Positions 1 through 5,899 of a DNA stretch of 5,899 nucleotides are shown piece after piece. The position numbers and the translations under genes are program-made. Position 1 is the first letter of the stretch; each line of letters starts with the position of its first letter. This DNA is from Deltaproteobacteria bacterium. Its GTDB lineage: Bacteria; Desulfobacterota; Desulfobulbia; Desulfobulbales; Desulfocapsaceae. The notes under the pieces were generated by a model. The model searched no databases. It was not told the origin of the DNA and saw only the letters and a list, made by a program, of their open reading frames with translations. Where the stretch lies: positions 1 to 5,899 of the forward strand of contig JAJYAX010000098.1 in the NCBI GenBank assembly GCA_021779275.1, written 5' to 3'.

Positions 1-1158
1 GATCTCCGGCTGCGGGATTTTACGATCAATGCCATGGCGGTTCGTCTCGCTGGTCTGGTCGGCGAGATCCCCGATCCCACCCTGATCGATCCGCTGCAAG
101 GATGCCGGGACCTGGAGAGCAGGATGTTGCAGGTCTGCGGCGACCGGGCCTTCACCGACGATCCGCTGCGGATGCTGCGGGGATACCGGCTTTCCGCTGT
201 CCTGGGCTTTGCGCTCAGTGCTGCGGCGCTGGCAGCGATTGAGGCCCGCAGCCCCCTGATTTCGGGTGTGGCGGCCGAGCGGATACAGCACGAACTGGAC
301 CTGATCATGGAGTCGGAAGAGGCCATGCCCGCAATCACGGGCATGGCCGCGACGGGACTTCTCTGGCATATTGTCCCCGAATTGCAGAGAGGGCTTGGGG
401 TCGAGCAGCCCGGCTTTCATCATCTGGATGTCTTTCACCACAGTCTGGCGGCCCTGGGCTGCATGGAGGAGATTCTTAGGCGGCCGGAGAGATATTTTCC
501 GGGACAGGGTCCGGTCTTTGCCCGGTATGCCGGCGGGAAAGGGATACGAAAAGGACTCACGTGGGCGGCCCTGCTGCATGACATGGGCAAGCCGTACACG
601 ATGGAGGTGCGCCCCCAAGGACGGATAACCTTTTACAACCATGATCGGGTCGGCAGGGAGCTCTTTTTGGGCCTGGCCGCACGATTGAAGTGGAGCAATG
701 CGGCCAGGGATGTGACTGGGCGGCTGATTGAACTGCATATGCACCCCTTTCATCTCTGCAACGTCAGGCGTAATGCTCCTCTCAGCCGCCGGGCCTGCCT
801 GAGGATCTGGAAAAAGGCGGGCGACCATCTGCCCGGTCTTTTTCTGCTGGCCATGGCGGATAGCCTGGCCTGTCGGGGAGAGCTGAAGCCTGCGGGCATG
901 GAGGCGGAGCTGGCCGCCCTGTTCGACGATCTGCGGACGACCATCGACCGGGTCGTCCGGCCGGTGGTCTTGGGGCCCCGGCTGGTGACCGGCAGGGACC
1001 TGATCGAGAGATTCAACCTGTCACCCGGCCCTGTCTTTGCCGTCATCTTGGCCGAACTGGAGCTGGCCATGGTCGAGGGGCATGTTCACGGCCGGAAAGA
1101 GGCGTTTGACTGGGTCGGGCGCTACCTGCGGAAGAAGATGCCGGAAGAGAGGGCCTGA
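1..1158 (+). CDS. tRNA nucleotidyltransferase / poly(A) polymerase family protein with HD domain (5' partial)
   Basis: The reading frame is open from the first base and ends at TGA 1156-1158, giving 385 visible residues; the true start lies upstream of the window. The visible protein begins inside the catalytic head: RDFTINAMA at residues 5-13 is the hallmark of class II CCA-adding enzymes and bacterial poly(A) polymerases. The neck follows with DDPLRMLR (residues 53-60) and an ERIQHEL segment. A C-terminal HD domain has HHLDVFHH from residue 140, LLHDMGK with the HD pair at 193-194, and later histidines in LIELHMHP. Family role: adding CCA or part of it to tRNA 3' ends, or adding A tails to RNA; the HD domain is expected to have metal-dependent phosphohydrolase activity. 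The upstream G-x-R and DxD motifs are outside the window, and CCA-, CC-, A- and poly(A)-adding members cannot be told apart from this fragment, so no symbol is given. The 55-nt gap to rlmE has no visible terminator. Confidence 0.93.
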   Translation, partial: DLRLRDFTINAMAVRLAGLVGEIPDPTLIDPLQGCRDLESRMLQVCGDRAFTDDPLRMLRGYRLSAVLGFALSAAALAAIEARSPLISGVAAERIQHELDLIMESEEAMPAITGMAATGLLWHIVPELQRGLGVEQPGFHHLDVFHHSLAALGCMEEILRRPERYFPGQGPVFARYAGGKGIRKGLTWAALLHDMGKPYTMEVRPQGRITFYNHDRVGRELFLGLAARLKWSNAARDVTGRLIELHMHPFHLCNVRRNAPLSRRACLRIWKKAGDHLPGLFLLAMADSLACRGELKPAGMEAELAALFDDLRTTIDRVVRPVVLGPRLVTGRDLIERFNLSPGPVFAVILAELELAMVEGHVHGRKEAFDWVGRYLRKKMPEERA

Positions 1159-1213
1159 TCTGCGGGGGCATTTCCCTTTTCGTCTTGTCAAAGAAAAATA
1201 AATGGACTAAAAC

Positions 1214-1843
1214 GTGCGCAAAGTAAGAGATTATTATTTTAAAAAAGCCAAAAAGGATAAGTATCCGGCTCGTTCGATCTATAAGCTGGAAGAGGTCCAG
1301 CAAAAGCATCATTTCCTGCATCCGGGCGACAGCGTCCTCGATCTGGGCTGCCATCCCGGCAGCTGGTCTCTCTACGCCTCCGAGGTGGTGGGGAAAAGGG
1401 GCATCGTCGTGGGTGTGGATCTGCAGGAGACCGTTGCTGCGGTGCGGCCCGAGGGCGCGGAGATCCACTGGCTCCGCCAGGACATCATGGAACCCGAGCT
1501 GATCGTCCGGGTGCGAAAATTCAGGCCGGCCTTCAAGGTCCTGATCTCGGATCTTGCCCCGAAGACCACCGGCAGCCGCTGGGCGGATCATCAGCAGTCC
1601 CTGCAGCTGGTCCGGCGGACCCTGGCGCTGGCCGAGATTCTGCTGTATGATCATGGACACTATATCTGCAAGATCTTCCAGGGAGAGGACTTTCCGGAAT
1701 TCGTCCAGGAGGTCAAGGATCGCTTCGAGACAGTCAAGGTCGTCAAACCGAAGAGTTCGCGGACCGAGAGCCGGGAGGTCTTCGTGCTGGGGTTGGGCTA
1801 CAGAAAGCCCATGGCCGCTGGAAGACCGATAGAGCAGACGTAA
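1214..1843 (+). CDS. rlmE: 23S rRNA (uridine-2'-O)-methyltransferase RlmE (FtsJ/RrmJ)
   Basis: A 209-residue SAM-dependent methyltransferase, the same length as the E. coli enzyme. The family methylates the 2'-O of U2552 in the 23S rRNA A-loop and supports late 50S assembly; it is cytosolic. The SAM-binding motif DLGCHPGSW lies at residues 43-51, with C-H where most homologues have A-A or A-P. The catalytic K-D-K-E tetrad is complete: K24 (RSIYKLEE), D113 (ISDLAP), K153 (ICKIFQG) and E188 (SSRTESREV). The N-terminus is lysine-rich, suiting rRNA contact. The start is taken as GTG 1214: an in-frame TAA lies at 1208-1210, and no other start codon occurs before K24. No clear Shine-Dalgarno precedes it, and an in-frame ATG-GAC-TAA sits 12 nt upstream. 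It may be read from the upstream nucleotidyltransferase transcript; no convincing promoter fits this start. Function is very secure; exact initiation is less so. Confidence 0.96.
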   Translation: MRKVRDYYFKKAKKDKYPARSIYKLEEVQQKHHFLHPGDSVLDLGCHPGSWSLYASEVVGKRGIVVGVDLQETVAAVRPEGAEIHWLRQDIMEPELIVRVRKFRPAFKVLISDLAPKTTGSRWADHQQSLQLVRRTLALAEILLYDHGHYICKIFQGEDFPEFVQEVKDRFETVKVVKPKSSRTESREVFVLGLGYRKPMAAGRPIEQT

Positions 1844-1906
1844 CTGGCATCCGTCGCCGGTGTTGGGCCGGACGTCATTAATAAGAAACCAAGAACGGAA
1901 CACTTC

Positions 1907-1912
1907 TATAAT
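1907..1912 (+). promoter_or_regulatory. Possible -10 box upstream of yebC
   Basis: A perfect TATAAT hexamer lies in the AT-rich 86-nt gap between rlmE and yebC. The best -35 match is poor: AAGAAA at 1883-1888, three of six bases with an 18-bp spacer. There is no extended -10 TG. Transcription would begin near A1919, leaving a leader of about 11 nt that consists of little more than the yebC ribosome-binding site. The perfect hexamer and its location favour a promoter for yebC-ruvCAB; the missing -35 argues against it. Confidence 0.33.
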
Positions 1913-1929
1913 TCCAACAGGTAAAGGAT

Positions 1930-2679
1930 ATGTCAGGACATTCAAAATGGTCAACAATCAAGAGGAAAAAAGGCGCGATCGACGCCACGCGGGGGAAGAT
2001 GTTTACACGGCTGATCAAGGAGATCACCGTGGCGGCACGGAGCGGCGGCGGTGATCCCGACGGCAATCCGCGCCTGCGCTCCGCCATACTCACCGCCAAG
2101 AAAGAAAATATGCCCAAGGATAATATCACCCGGGCCATCAAGAAAGGCACCGGCGAGATTGCAGGCGAGGTGTATGAAGAGATCCTCTATGAGGGCTATG
2201 GACCGGGCGGAGTGGCGGTCCTGGTGGAATGCATGACCGACAACCGCAACAGGACCGTCGCCGATGTCCGCCATTATTTCGCCAAGAGCAACGGCAATCT
2301 GGGCGAGTCCGGCTGTGTCGCCTGGATGTTCGATAAAAAGGGCCTGATTCAGGTTGACAAGAAAAGCATATCCGAAGACGCCCTGATGGAGCTGGCCCTG
2401 GAGGCCGGGGCGGAGGATGTCGTCGAAGAGGAGAATGAATTCCAGGTCTATACGGCCCCCGAGACCTTCGACGAGGTCCGGGAGGCCCTGGAAAAGGCCG
2501 GGGTGAAGATCCTGGAGGCTGCGGTGTCGAGGATTCCGCAGAACACCATCGAGGTGACCGAGGAGAAGCCGGCCAGGGCGCTGCTGAAGCTGCTGGAAAG
2601 CCTGGAAGACCACGATGACGTCCAGAGCGTGCATGCCAATTTCGATATCGACGATGAGTTGATGGAGAAACTGCAGTAA
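1930..2679 (+). CDS. yebC: YebC/PmpR/TACO1-family protein
   Basis: A 249-residue protein of normal family length. The N-terminus [20 protein letters not shown] is the signature of the YebC1-type (YebC_I) branch rather than the YeeI/YebC2 branch. Further family blocks: NPRLRSAI (46-53), [17 protein letters not shown] (60-76), [13 protein letters not shown] (88-100), TDNRNRT (103-109), [16 protein letters not shown] (123-138). The long acidic tract at 149-171 belongs to the C-terminal alpha/beta domains. Members have been described both as DNA-binding transcription regulators (PmpR) and, with mitochondrial TACO1, as ribosome-associated factors that help translate proline-rich stretches; which role applies here cannot be read from sequence. 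ATG 1930 has AGGT at 1919-1922 as Shine-Dalgarno, spacing about 7. It lies directly before ruvC, a common bacterial arrangement, so it is probably co-transcribed with ruvCAB. Confidence 0.95.
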   Translation: MSGHSKWSTIKRKKGAIDATRGKMFTRLIKEITVAARSGGGDPDGNPRLRSAILTAKKENMPKDNITRAIKKGTGEIAGEVYEEILYEGYGPGGVAVLVECMTDNRNRTVADVRHYFAKSNGNLGESGCVAWMFDKKGLIQVDKKSISEDALMELALEAGAEDVVEEENEFQVYTAPETFDEVREALEKAGVKILEAAVSRIPQNTIEVTEEKPARALLKLLESLEDHDDVQSVHANFDIDDELMEKLQ

Positions 2680-2692
2680 GGTGGGACTGCCG

Positions 2693-2725
2693 GTGTGTGC
2701 TCCAGCTGATCGCTGTCTGCTCTGA
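2693..2725 (+). CDS. Candidate leader mini-ORF coupled to ruvC
   Basis: GTG 2693 opens a 10-codon frame (MCAPADRCLL) ending at TGA 2723-2725, which overlaps the ruvC ATG as TGATG. AGGTGGG at 2679-2685, immediately at the yebC stop, is a plausible Shine-Dalgarno with 7-nt spacing. A second in-frame GTG at 2681 would give 14 codons. ruvC itself has no Shine-Dalgarno just before its ATG, so this frame could deliver terminating ribosomes to the ruvC start. The peptide resembles nothing I recognise and may have no function of its own. The frame could also be chance, since it is very short. Confidence 0.3.
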   Translation: MCAPADRCLL

Positions 2726-3198
2726 TGGAGCGTATTCTGGGAATTGACCCCGGTTCCAGGATAACCGGGTACGGGGTGATAGAGTCCGCCCGGGGACGGT
2801 TGCGCTTCGTCTCCTGCGGGGTGATCAGGACCACGCCCCGCGCACCATTCGCCCACCGGCTCAATGAGATCTTCGACGGGATCAACGAGGTGGTGCAGCT
2901 CCACGGTCCGGAGATCGCGGCGGTGGAGGATGTCTTTTTGTCAAACAACCCCCGGTCGGCCCTGAAGCTGGGCCAGGCCAGGGGGGCGGCCATCGTCGCC
3001 GCGATGCAGAACGGCCTGGCGGTCCGGGACTACAGCGCTAGGATGATCAAGCAGGCCGTGGTCGGCTACGGGCAGGCGGAAAAGGTTCAGGTGCAGCATA
3101 TGGTCAGGATTCTGCTGGGGCTGTCCGCCTCTCCCAGCGCCGATGCGGCGGACGCGCTGGCGGTGGCGATCTGTCATGCCAATACCTTGCGGATATAA
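2725..3198 (+). CDS. ruvC: Crossover junction endodeoxyribonuclease RuvC
   Basis: A 157-residue Holliday-junction resolvase of the RNase H-like fold, which acts as a dimer on RuvAB-bound junctions and makes paired symmetric nicks. All four catalytic acids are visible: D8 (GIDPGS), E68 (AVEDVF), D140 and D143 (SADAADALAVAICH). The middle carries the usual FLSNNPRSALKLGQARGA block (71-88) and the basic VGYGQAEKVQVQHMV segment (113-127). It is shorter than the 173-residue E. coli protein, ending soon after the last catalytic helix; this looks like a natural short C-terminus, since ruvA begins 5 nt later. ATG 2725 is the first start after an in-frame TGA at 2707-2709. No Shine-Dalgarno lies directly upstream, so translation may depend on coupling. 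No LexA-type operator is seen before it. Confidence 0.97.
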   Translation: MERILGIDPGSRITGYGVIESARGRLRFVSCGVIRTTPRAPFAHRLNEIFDGINEVVQLHGPEIAAVEDVFLSNNPRSALKLGQARGAAIVAAMQNGLAVRDYSARMIKQAVVGYGQAEKVQVQHMVRILLGLSASPSADAADALAVAICHANTLRI

Positions 3199-3203
3199 CG
3201 AAG

Positions 3204-3827
3204 ATGATTGCAACACTTTCAGGGAAGGTCCTGGTCAAGGGGACGGACAGGGCGGTCATTGATGTGGCCGGGGTCGGCTATGAGGTCTTCCTGTCCAGCG
3301 ACGGGATTTCCCGGCTGCCCGACAAAAACGAGGACGTCTTTCTGCATATCCATACCCATGTGCGTGAGGATGCCTTTCTCCTCTACGGCTTCATCGAGGA
3401 AGAGGAAAAGGAGATGTTCCTGATGCTGAAGACGGTCTCGGGGGTTGGACCGAAGCTGGCGCTGGGGATTATCTCCGGGATACGGGTCGGTGAACTCAGC
3501 CGGGCCATCGGCGCCCAGGATGTGAAGCGGCTGATGGGGCTGTCCGGGGTCGGCAAACGGACCGCCGAGCGCCTCTGCGTGGAGCTGAAGGACAAGGTCG
3601 GCCATCTGGGGACGGCGGAGGGTCTGGATACCCGGCCGGCCGCGGGTGTGCAGGCCGCGGCCGGATCCATCGTCTCCGATGTCCTGTCGGTCCTGATCAA
3701 CCTCGGCTATCCGGATCCGCGGGCCAGGGAGGCCCTGACTGCGGTGAAACGGCGGGTCGGCGACGAGAGGTTCGCGGCCATGACCCTGGAAGAGATGATT
3801 AAAGAAGGACTGCGGGTACTGGCATGA
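3204..3827 (+). CDS. ruvA: Holliday junction DNA helicase subunit RuvA
   Basis: A 207-residue junction-recognition subunit (E. coli 203) that forms tetramers on four-way junctions and loads RuvB. Domain I is an OB-fold at residues 1-62, including the acidic pin pair E55-D56 in [13 protein letters not shown], which contacts the junction centre. Domain II holds two helix-hairpin-helix motifs: [17 protein letters not shown] (75-91) and [15 protein letters not shown] (110-124). A flexible linker rich in Ala and Gly (about 136-155) leads to domain III (about 156-207), ending in the [12 protein letters not shown] and [14 protein letters not shown] helices that bind RuvB. The start follows the ruvC stop by 5 nt, with only a weak GCGGA (3189-3193) as ribosome-binding site, suggesting translational coupling to ruvC. 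Its stop overlaps the ruvB start. Confidence 0.97.
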   Translation: MIATLSGKVLVKGTDRAVIDVAGVGYEVFLSSDGISRLPDKNEDVFLHIHTHVREDAFLLYGFIEEEEKEMFLMLKTVSGVGPKLALGIISGIRVGELSRAIGAQDVKRLMGLSGVGKRTAERLCVELKDKVGHLGTAEGLDTRPAAGVQAAAGSIVSDVLSVLINLGYPDPRAREALTAVKRRVGDERFAAMTLEEMIKEGLRVLA

Positions 3828-4885
3828 TCAGAGAAGAGGCTATCGGCGCTGAGGAACGCCTGGTCGACCCGGAACCCGTCAGTCGGGAGAAGGCCGCCGA
3901 TTATGCCCTCAGACCCAGGCGGCTGGCCGAGTATATCGGCCAGGAACAGGTGCGCAGGAGCCTGGAGATCTTCATCCAGGCGGCCCGGGGGCGCGGCGAG
4001 CCGTTGGATCATGTGCTTTTCCACGGCTTTCCGGGACTTGGCAAGACCACACTCTCCTATATCATCGCCAACGAGATGGGGGCCGGGATCAAGGTCACCT
4101 CCGGTCCGGTCATCGAACGGCAGGGCGATCTGGCGGCCATCCTGACCAGTCTGCAGGAAGGGGACGTCCTCTTTATCGATGAGATCCATCGCCTGAATCA
4201 TGTGGTGGAGGAGATCCTCTACCCGGCCATGGAGGACTTTCAGCTGGATCTGATCATCGGCCAGGGGCCGGGGGCGCGCTCGGTGAAGATGGACCTGCCC
4301 CGTTTTACCCTGGTGGGGGCCACCACCCGGACCGGGCTGTTGACCCCGCCGCTTCGCGACCGCTTCGGCGTGGTTCTGCGTCTGGAATTCTACTCTCCCG
4401 AGGAACTGGTGACCATCGTCCAGCGTTCGGCGGCCATCCTGGGTATGCCCATCGACGCCTCGGGGGCATTGGAGCTGGGCCGGCGCTCCCGGGGCACCCC
4501 GAGGATCGCCAATCGGCTGCTGCGCCGGGTCCGTGACTTCGCCCAGGTGGGCAACCATTCCGTGGTCGACCAGGAGGTGGCCGATGCCGCCCTAAACATG
4601 CTCGGTGTCGACCGCTTCGGTCTGGATGAGATGGATAGGCGGATCATGCTGACCATCATCGATAAGTTCAATGGCGGACCCATCGGCCTGGAGACCCTGG
4701 CCACGGTGGTTTGCGAAGAGAAAAATACCCTGGAAGATGTCTACGAGCCTTTTCTGATCCAATCGGGGTTTTTAAGCCGGACCCCGCGCGGACGGGTGGC
4801 CACGGTCCGGGGGTATGAACATTTCGGCCGCACGATCACCTCCGGACCGGCAAGGCAGCCATCGCTCTTTGATGATCCGGGCTGA
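3824..4885 (+). CDS. ruvB: Holliday junction branch-migration ATPase RuvB
   Basis: A 353-residue AAA+ motor that forms hexameric rings flanking the RuvA-bound junction and pumps DNA through it. The [11 protein letters not shown] block (30-40) precedes Walker [10 protein letters not shown] (68-76, K74). Walker B is VLFIDEIHR (115-123), sensor 1 [10 protein letters not shown] (165-174), the arginine finger is R178 in PLRDRFG, and the sensor 2 arginine is R227 in [12 protein letters not shown]. The winged-helix domain starts near [12 protein letters not shown] (261-272) and ends at [17 protein letters not shown] (319-335). Two oddities: Walker A has F69 where the family normally has proline, and the tail ends in [10 protein letters not shown], similar to clamp-binding peptides. 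The start overlaps the ruvA stop as ATGA, implying coupled translation and balanced subunit supply. The 47-nt gap to panB has no terminator. Confidence 0.98.
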   Translation: MIREEAIGAEERLVDPEPVSREKAADYALRPRRLAEYIGQEQVRRSLEIFIQAARGRGEPLDHVLFHGFPGLGKTTLSYIIANEMGAGIKVTSGPVIERQGDLAAILTSLQEGDVLFIDEIHRLNHVVEEILYPAMEDFQLDLIIGQGPGARSVKMDLPRFTLVGATTRTGLLTPPLRDRFGVVLRLEFYSPEELVTIVQRSAAILGMPIDASGALELGRRSRGTPRIANRLLRRVRDFAQVGNHSVVDQEVADAALNMLGVDRFGLDEMDRRIMLTIIDKFNGGPIGLETLATVVCEEKNTLEDVYEPFLIQSGFLSRTPRGRVATVRGYEHFGRTITSGPARQPSLFDDPG

Positions 4886-4920
4886 TACAAGGTGCTCGAC
4901 GTGAATCATTCATCTGACTG

Positions 4921-4930
4921 CAAGGGGGCT
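4921..4930 (+). promoter_or_regulatory. Strong Shine-Dalgarno of panB
   Basis: AAGGGGG at 4922-4928, 4 nt before ATG 4933, is the strongest ribosome-binding site in the window. It fixes the panB start and suggests that panB is translated independently rather than coupled to ruvB, unlike the ruv genes. Confidence 0.7.
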
Positions 4931-4932
4931 CT

Positions 4933-5772
4933 ATGAAAAAGCGCAAGAACATACAGGACTTTATCGCGATGAAGAAGGCCGGGGAAAAGATCACCGTCCT
5001 TACCGCCTATGATGCCTCCATGGCCAGGATGCTGCATGCCTCTGATGTGGATATCCTCCTGGTCGGCGACTCCTTGGGCATGGTTGTGCTGGGGTACGAT
5101 TCGACGGTGCCGGTGACCATGGATATGATGATCCATCATTCCTCTGCTGTGCGAAGGGGGGCGCCCGAGGCCTTCGTGGTCGGAGACATGCCCTTTGGTT
5201 CGTACCAGAGCGGGCCGCGGGACGCGATCATCAACGCCGGGCGGTTTTTGAAGGAGGCCGCCTGCGATGCAGTGAAGCTTGAGGGCGGTCTTGAGGTCTG
5301 CGAGACGGTGAGGGCCATGGTTGCCGCCGGCATCTCGGTCATGGGACATATCGGGCTGACCCCGCAGACGGCCATGCAGCTGGGCGGCTATAAGGTGCAG
5401 GGCCGGGATACGGCCTCGGCGCGGAGGCTGCTGCGGGAGGCCAAGGGGCTGGCGGAGGCGGGGGCCTTTTCCATGGTCCTGGAGTGCGTCCCCTCGCAAC
5501 TGGCGGAGATGATTTCCGGCGCCGTCAATGTCCCGACCATCGGCATCGGCGCCGGCCCCCACTGCGACGGCCAGGTGCTCGTTGTCAATGATCTCCTGGG
5601 GATGTTCGAGAAATTCATCCCGAGCTTTGTCAAGACCTATACCAACCTGGCGCCGATCATGAAAGAGAGTATAGCCCAGTACAACCGCGAGGTCCGGGAG
5701 GGGAGCTTTCCCGATGCGGCCCATAGCTTTTCGGCCCAGATCGATCTGCAGGCGATAATGAAAGACCAGTGA
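4933..5772 (+). CDS. panB: 3-methyl-2-oxobutanoate hydroxymethyltransferase (ketopantoate hydroxymethyltransferase)
   Basis: A 279-residue cytosolic TIM-barrel enzyme (E. coli 264) that transfers a one-carbon unit from 5,10-methylene-tetrahydrofolate to alpha-ketoisovalerate to make ketopantoate, the first committed step of pantothenate and CoA synthesis. The expected active-site residues are present: metal-binding D46 (VGDSLGM) and D85 (VGDMPFGSY), K115 and E117 in AVKLEGG, and the catalytic-base glutamate E184 (VLECVPS). The family blocks MGHIGLTPQ (137-145) and TIGIGAGPHCDGQVLV (202-217) are intact. No panC, panD or panE is seen beside it. It follows ruvB by 47 nt, which hold a small dyad (4902-4912) but no clear promoter, so it could be read from the ruv transcript or from an unrecognised promoter. 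Confidence 0.97.
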   Translation: MKKRKNIQDFIAMKKAGEKITVLTAYDASMARMLHASDVDILLVGDSLGMVVLGYDSTVPVTMDMMIHHSSAVRRGAPEAFVVGDMPFGSYQSGPRDAIINAGRFLKEAACDAVKLEGGLEVCETVRAMVAAGISVMGHIGLTPQTAMQLGGYKVQGRDTASARRLLREAKGLAEAGAFSMVLECVPSQLAEMISGAVNVPTIGIGAGPHCDGQVLVVNDLLGMFEKFIPSFVKTYTNLAPIMKESIAQYNREVREGSFPDAAHSFSAQIDLQAIMKDQ

Positions 5773-5804
5773 CGCAGCTCCCGGGATGAACCGTTTGTCT
5801 GTCC

Positions 5805-5899
5805 TTATGCCATCGGCCTTGCTGTCGCAAACACCTCCCGGATCTTGGCGGCCAGTTCAGCTGTGGAAAAAGGCTTCTGAATGAAGTGCACACCTGCGT
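5805..5899 (-). CDS. C-terminal end of a receiver (REC) domain protein (5' partial)
   Basis: On the minus strand a frame enters at the window edge and stops at TAA (complement of 5805-5807), giving 30 residues. It contains GVHFIQKPFS followed by TAELAAKIREVFATA. This matches the end of a two-component receiver domain: beta-5 leading to the conserved lysine and cis-proline (KPF, lysine codon at 5874-5876), then amphipathic helix alpha-5. Because the protein ends about 12 residues after that helix begins to close, the REC is its last domain. It is therefore a hybrid sensor kinase with a C-terminal receiver or a stand-alone or C-terminal-REC regulator, not an OmpR- or NtrC-type regulator with a downstream DNA-binding domain. 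The FIQKPF wording is common in hybrid kinases, which I favour weakly. It converges on panB with 32 nt between stops and no visible shared terminator. Confidence 0.72.
   Translation of the reverse strand, partial: AGVHFIQKPFSTAELAAKIREVFATARPMA

Noticed and set aside
1179..1198. TTTTC...GAAAA inverted repeat after the nucleotidyltransferase as a terminator
   Set aside because: The stem is short, AT-only apart from one or two pairs, and is not followed by a T run.
1185..1213. TTGTCA (1185-1190) with TAAAAC (1208-1213), 17-bp spacer, as an rlmE promoter
   Set aside because: Transcription would begin inside the rlmE coding sequence, after the GTG start, and no later start codon precedes the catalytic K24.
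1848..1872. GC-rich CCGG...CCGG pairing after rlmE as a terminator
   Set aside because: Only a 4-bp palindromic pairing with no extension and no T tract.
1043..1957. Long minus-strand open frame (304 codons) opposite rlmE
   Set aside because: It spans the complement of rlmE, whose catalytic residues are all intact, plus both flanking gaps. The translation has no recognisable domain and is typical of GC-rich antisense frames.
2713..2730. CTGT-N8 sequence before ruvC as a LexA/SOS box
   Set aside because: The second half reads ATGG, not ACAG, and it overlaps the start codon without symmetry.
1951..2904. Minus-strand open frame of 317 codons opposite yebC and ruvC
   Set aside because: A shadow of two clear conserved genes; low-complexity composition rich in H, L, G and Q, with no motif.
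3707..4558. Minus-strand open frame of 283 codons opposite ruvB
   Set aside because: A complement shadow of the conserved ruvB coding sequence with no recognisable family.
4906..5724. Minus-strand open frame of 272 codons opposite panB
   Set aside because: A complement shadow of panB; repetitive H/G/R-rich translation without domain features.
5737..5748. Perfect 12-bp palindrome CAGATCGATCTG near the panB end
   Set aside because: It lies in coding sequence, has no loop for a hairpin and no T tract; such palindromes occur by chance.

Overview
This is a high-GC (roughly 60% by eye), densely packed chromosomal stretch. It carries seven plus-strand genes and the tail of one convergent minus-strand gene. 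Order: 3' part of a class II CCA-adding/poly(A) polymerase-type nucleotidyltransferase with an HD domain, then rlmE (23S rRNA 2'-O-methyltransferase), a YebC/TACO1-family gene, ruvC, ruvA, ruvB (Holliday-junction resolvasome), panB (ketopantoate hydroxymethyltransferase), and on the minus strand the last 30 residues of a receiver (REC) domain protein. The protein sequences, the combined yebC-ruvC-ruvA-ruvB block and the terminal REC tail suggest a Gram-negative bacterium, most likely a Desulfobacterota/deltaproteobacterial lineage. That placement rests on recalled protein resemblance, not on a search, and is only moderately secure.

Layout: 1-1158 nucleotidyltransferase (5' end outside the window); 1159-1213 AT-rich gap; 1214-1843 rlmE; 1844-1929 gap with a perfect TATAAT hexamer; 1930-2679 yebC; 2680-2724 gap holding a possible 10-codon mini-cistron that overlaps the ruvC start; 2725-3198 ruvC; 5-nt gap; 3204-3827 ruvA; ATGA overlap; 3824-4885 ruvB; 47-nt gap; 4933-5772 panB with a strong Shine-Dalgarno; 32-nt convergent gap; 5805-5899 (minus) REC-domain C-terminus. 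There is no gene-free stretch over 300 bases. I see no tRNA, rRNA, mobile element, CRISPR array, long repeat or convincing intrinsic terminator.

How the genes work together: RuvA and RuvB form the branch-migration motor and RuvC cuts the junction. All catalytic and DNA-contact residues I could check are present, so the set looks functional. The genes upstream (tRNA 3'-end or RNA-tail synthesis, rRNA methylation, YebC) concern RNA and translation. panB is the first committed step of pantothenate/CoA synthesis and is functionally unrelated.

I find no evidence of a new multi-gene system; this is ordinary core-genome content. The points most worth a second look are small-scale: the mini-cistron before ruvC, the poorly marked start of rlmE, the lone TATAAT upstream of yebC, and two local peculiarities of RuvB (a Walker A substitution and a C-terminal QPSLF tail resembling a sliding-clamp-binding motif).
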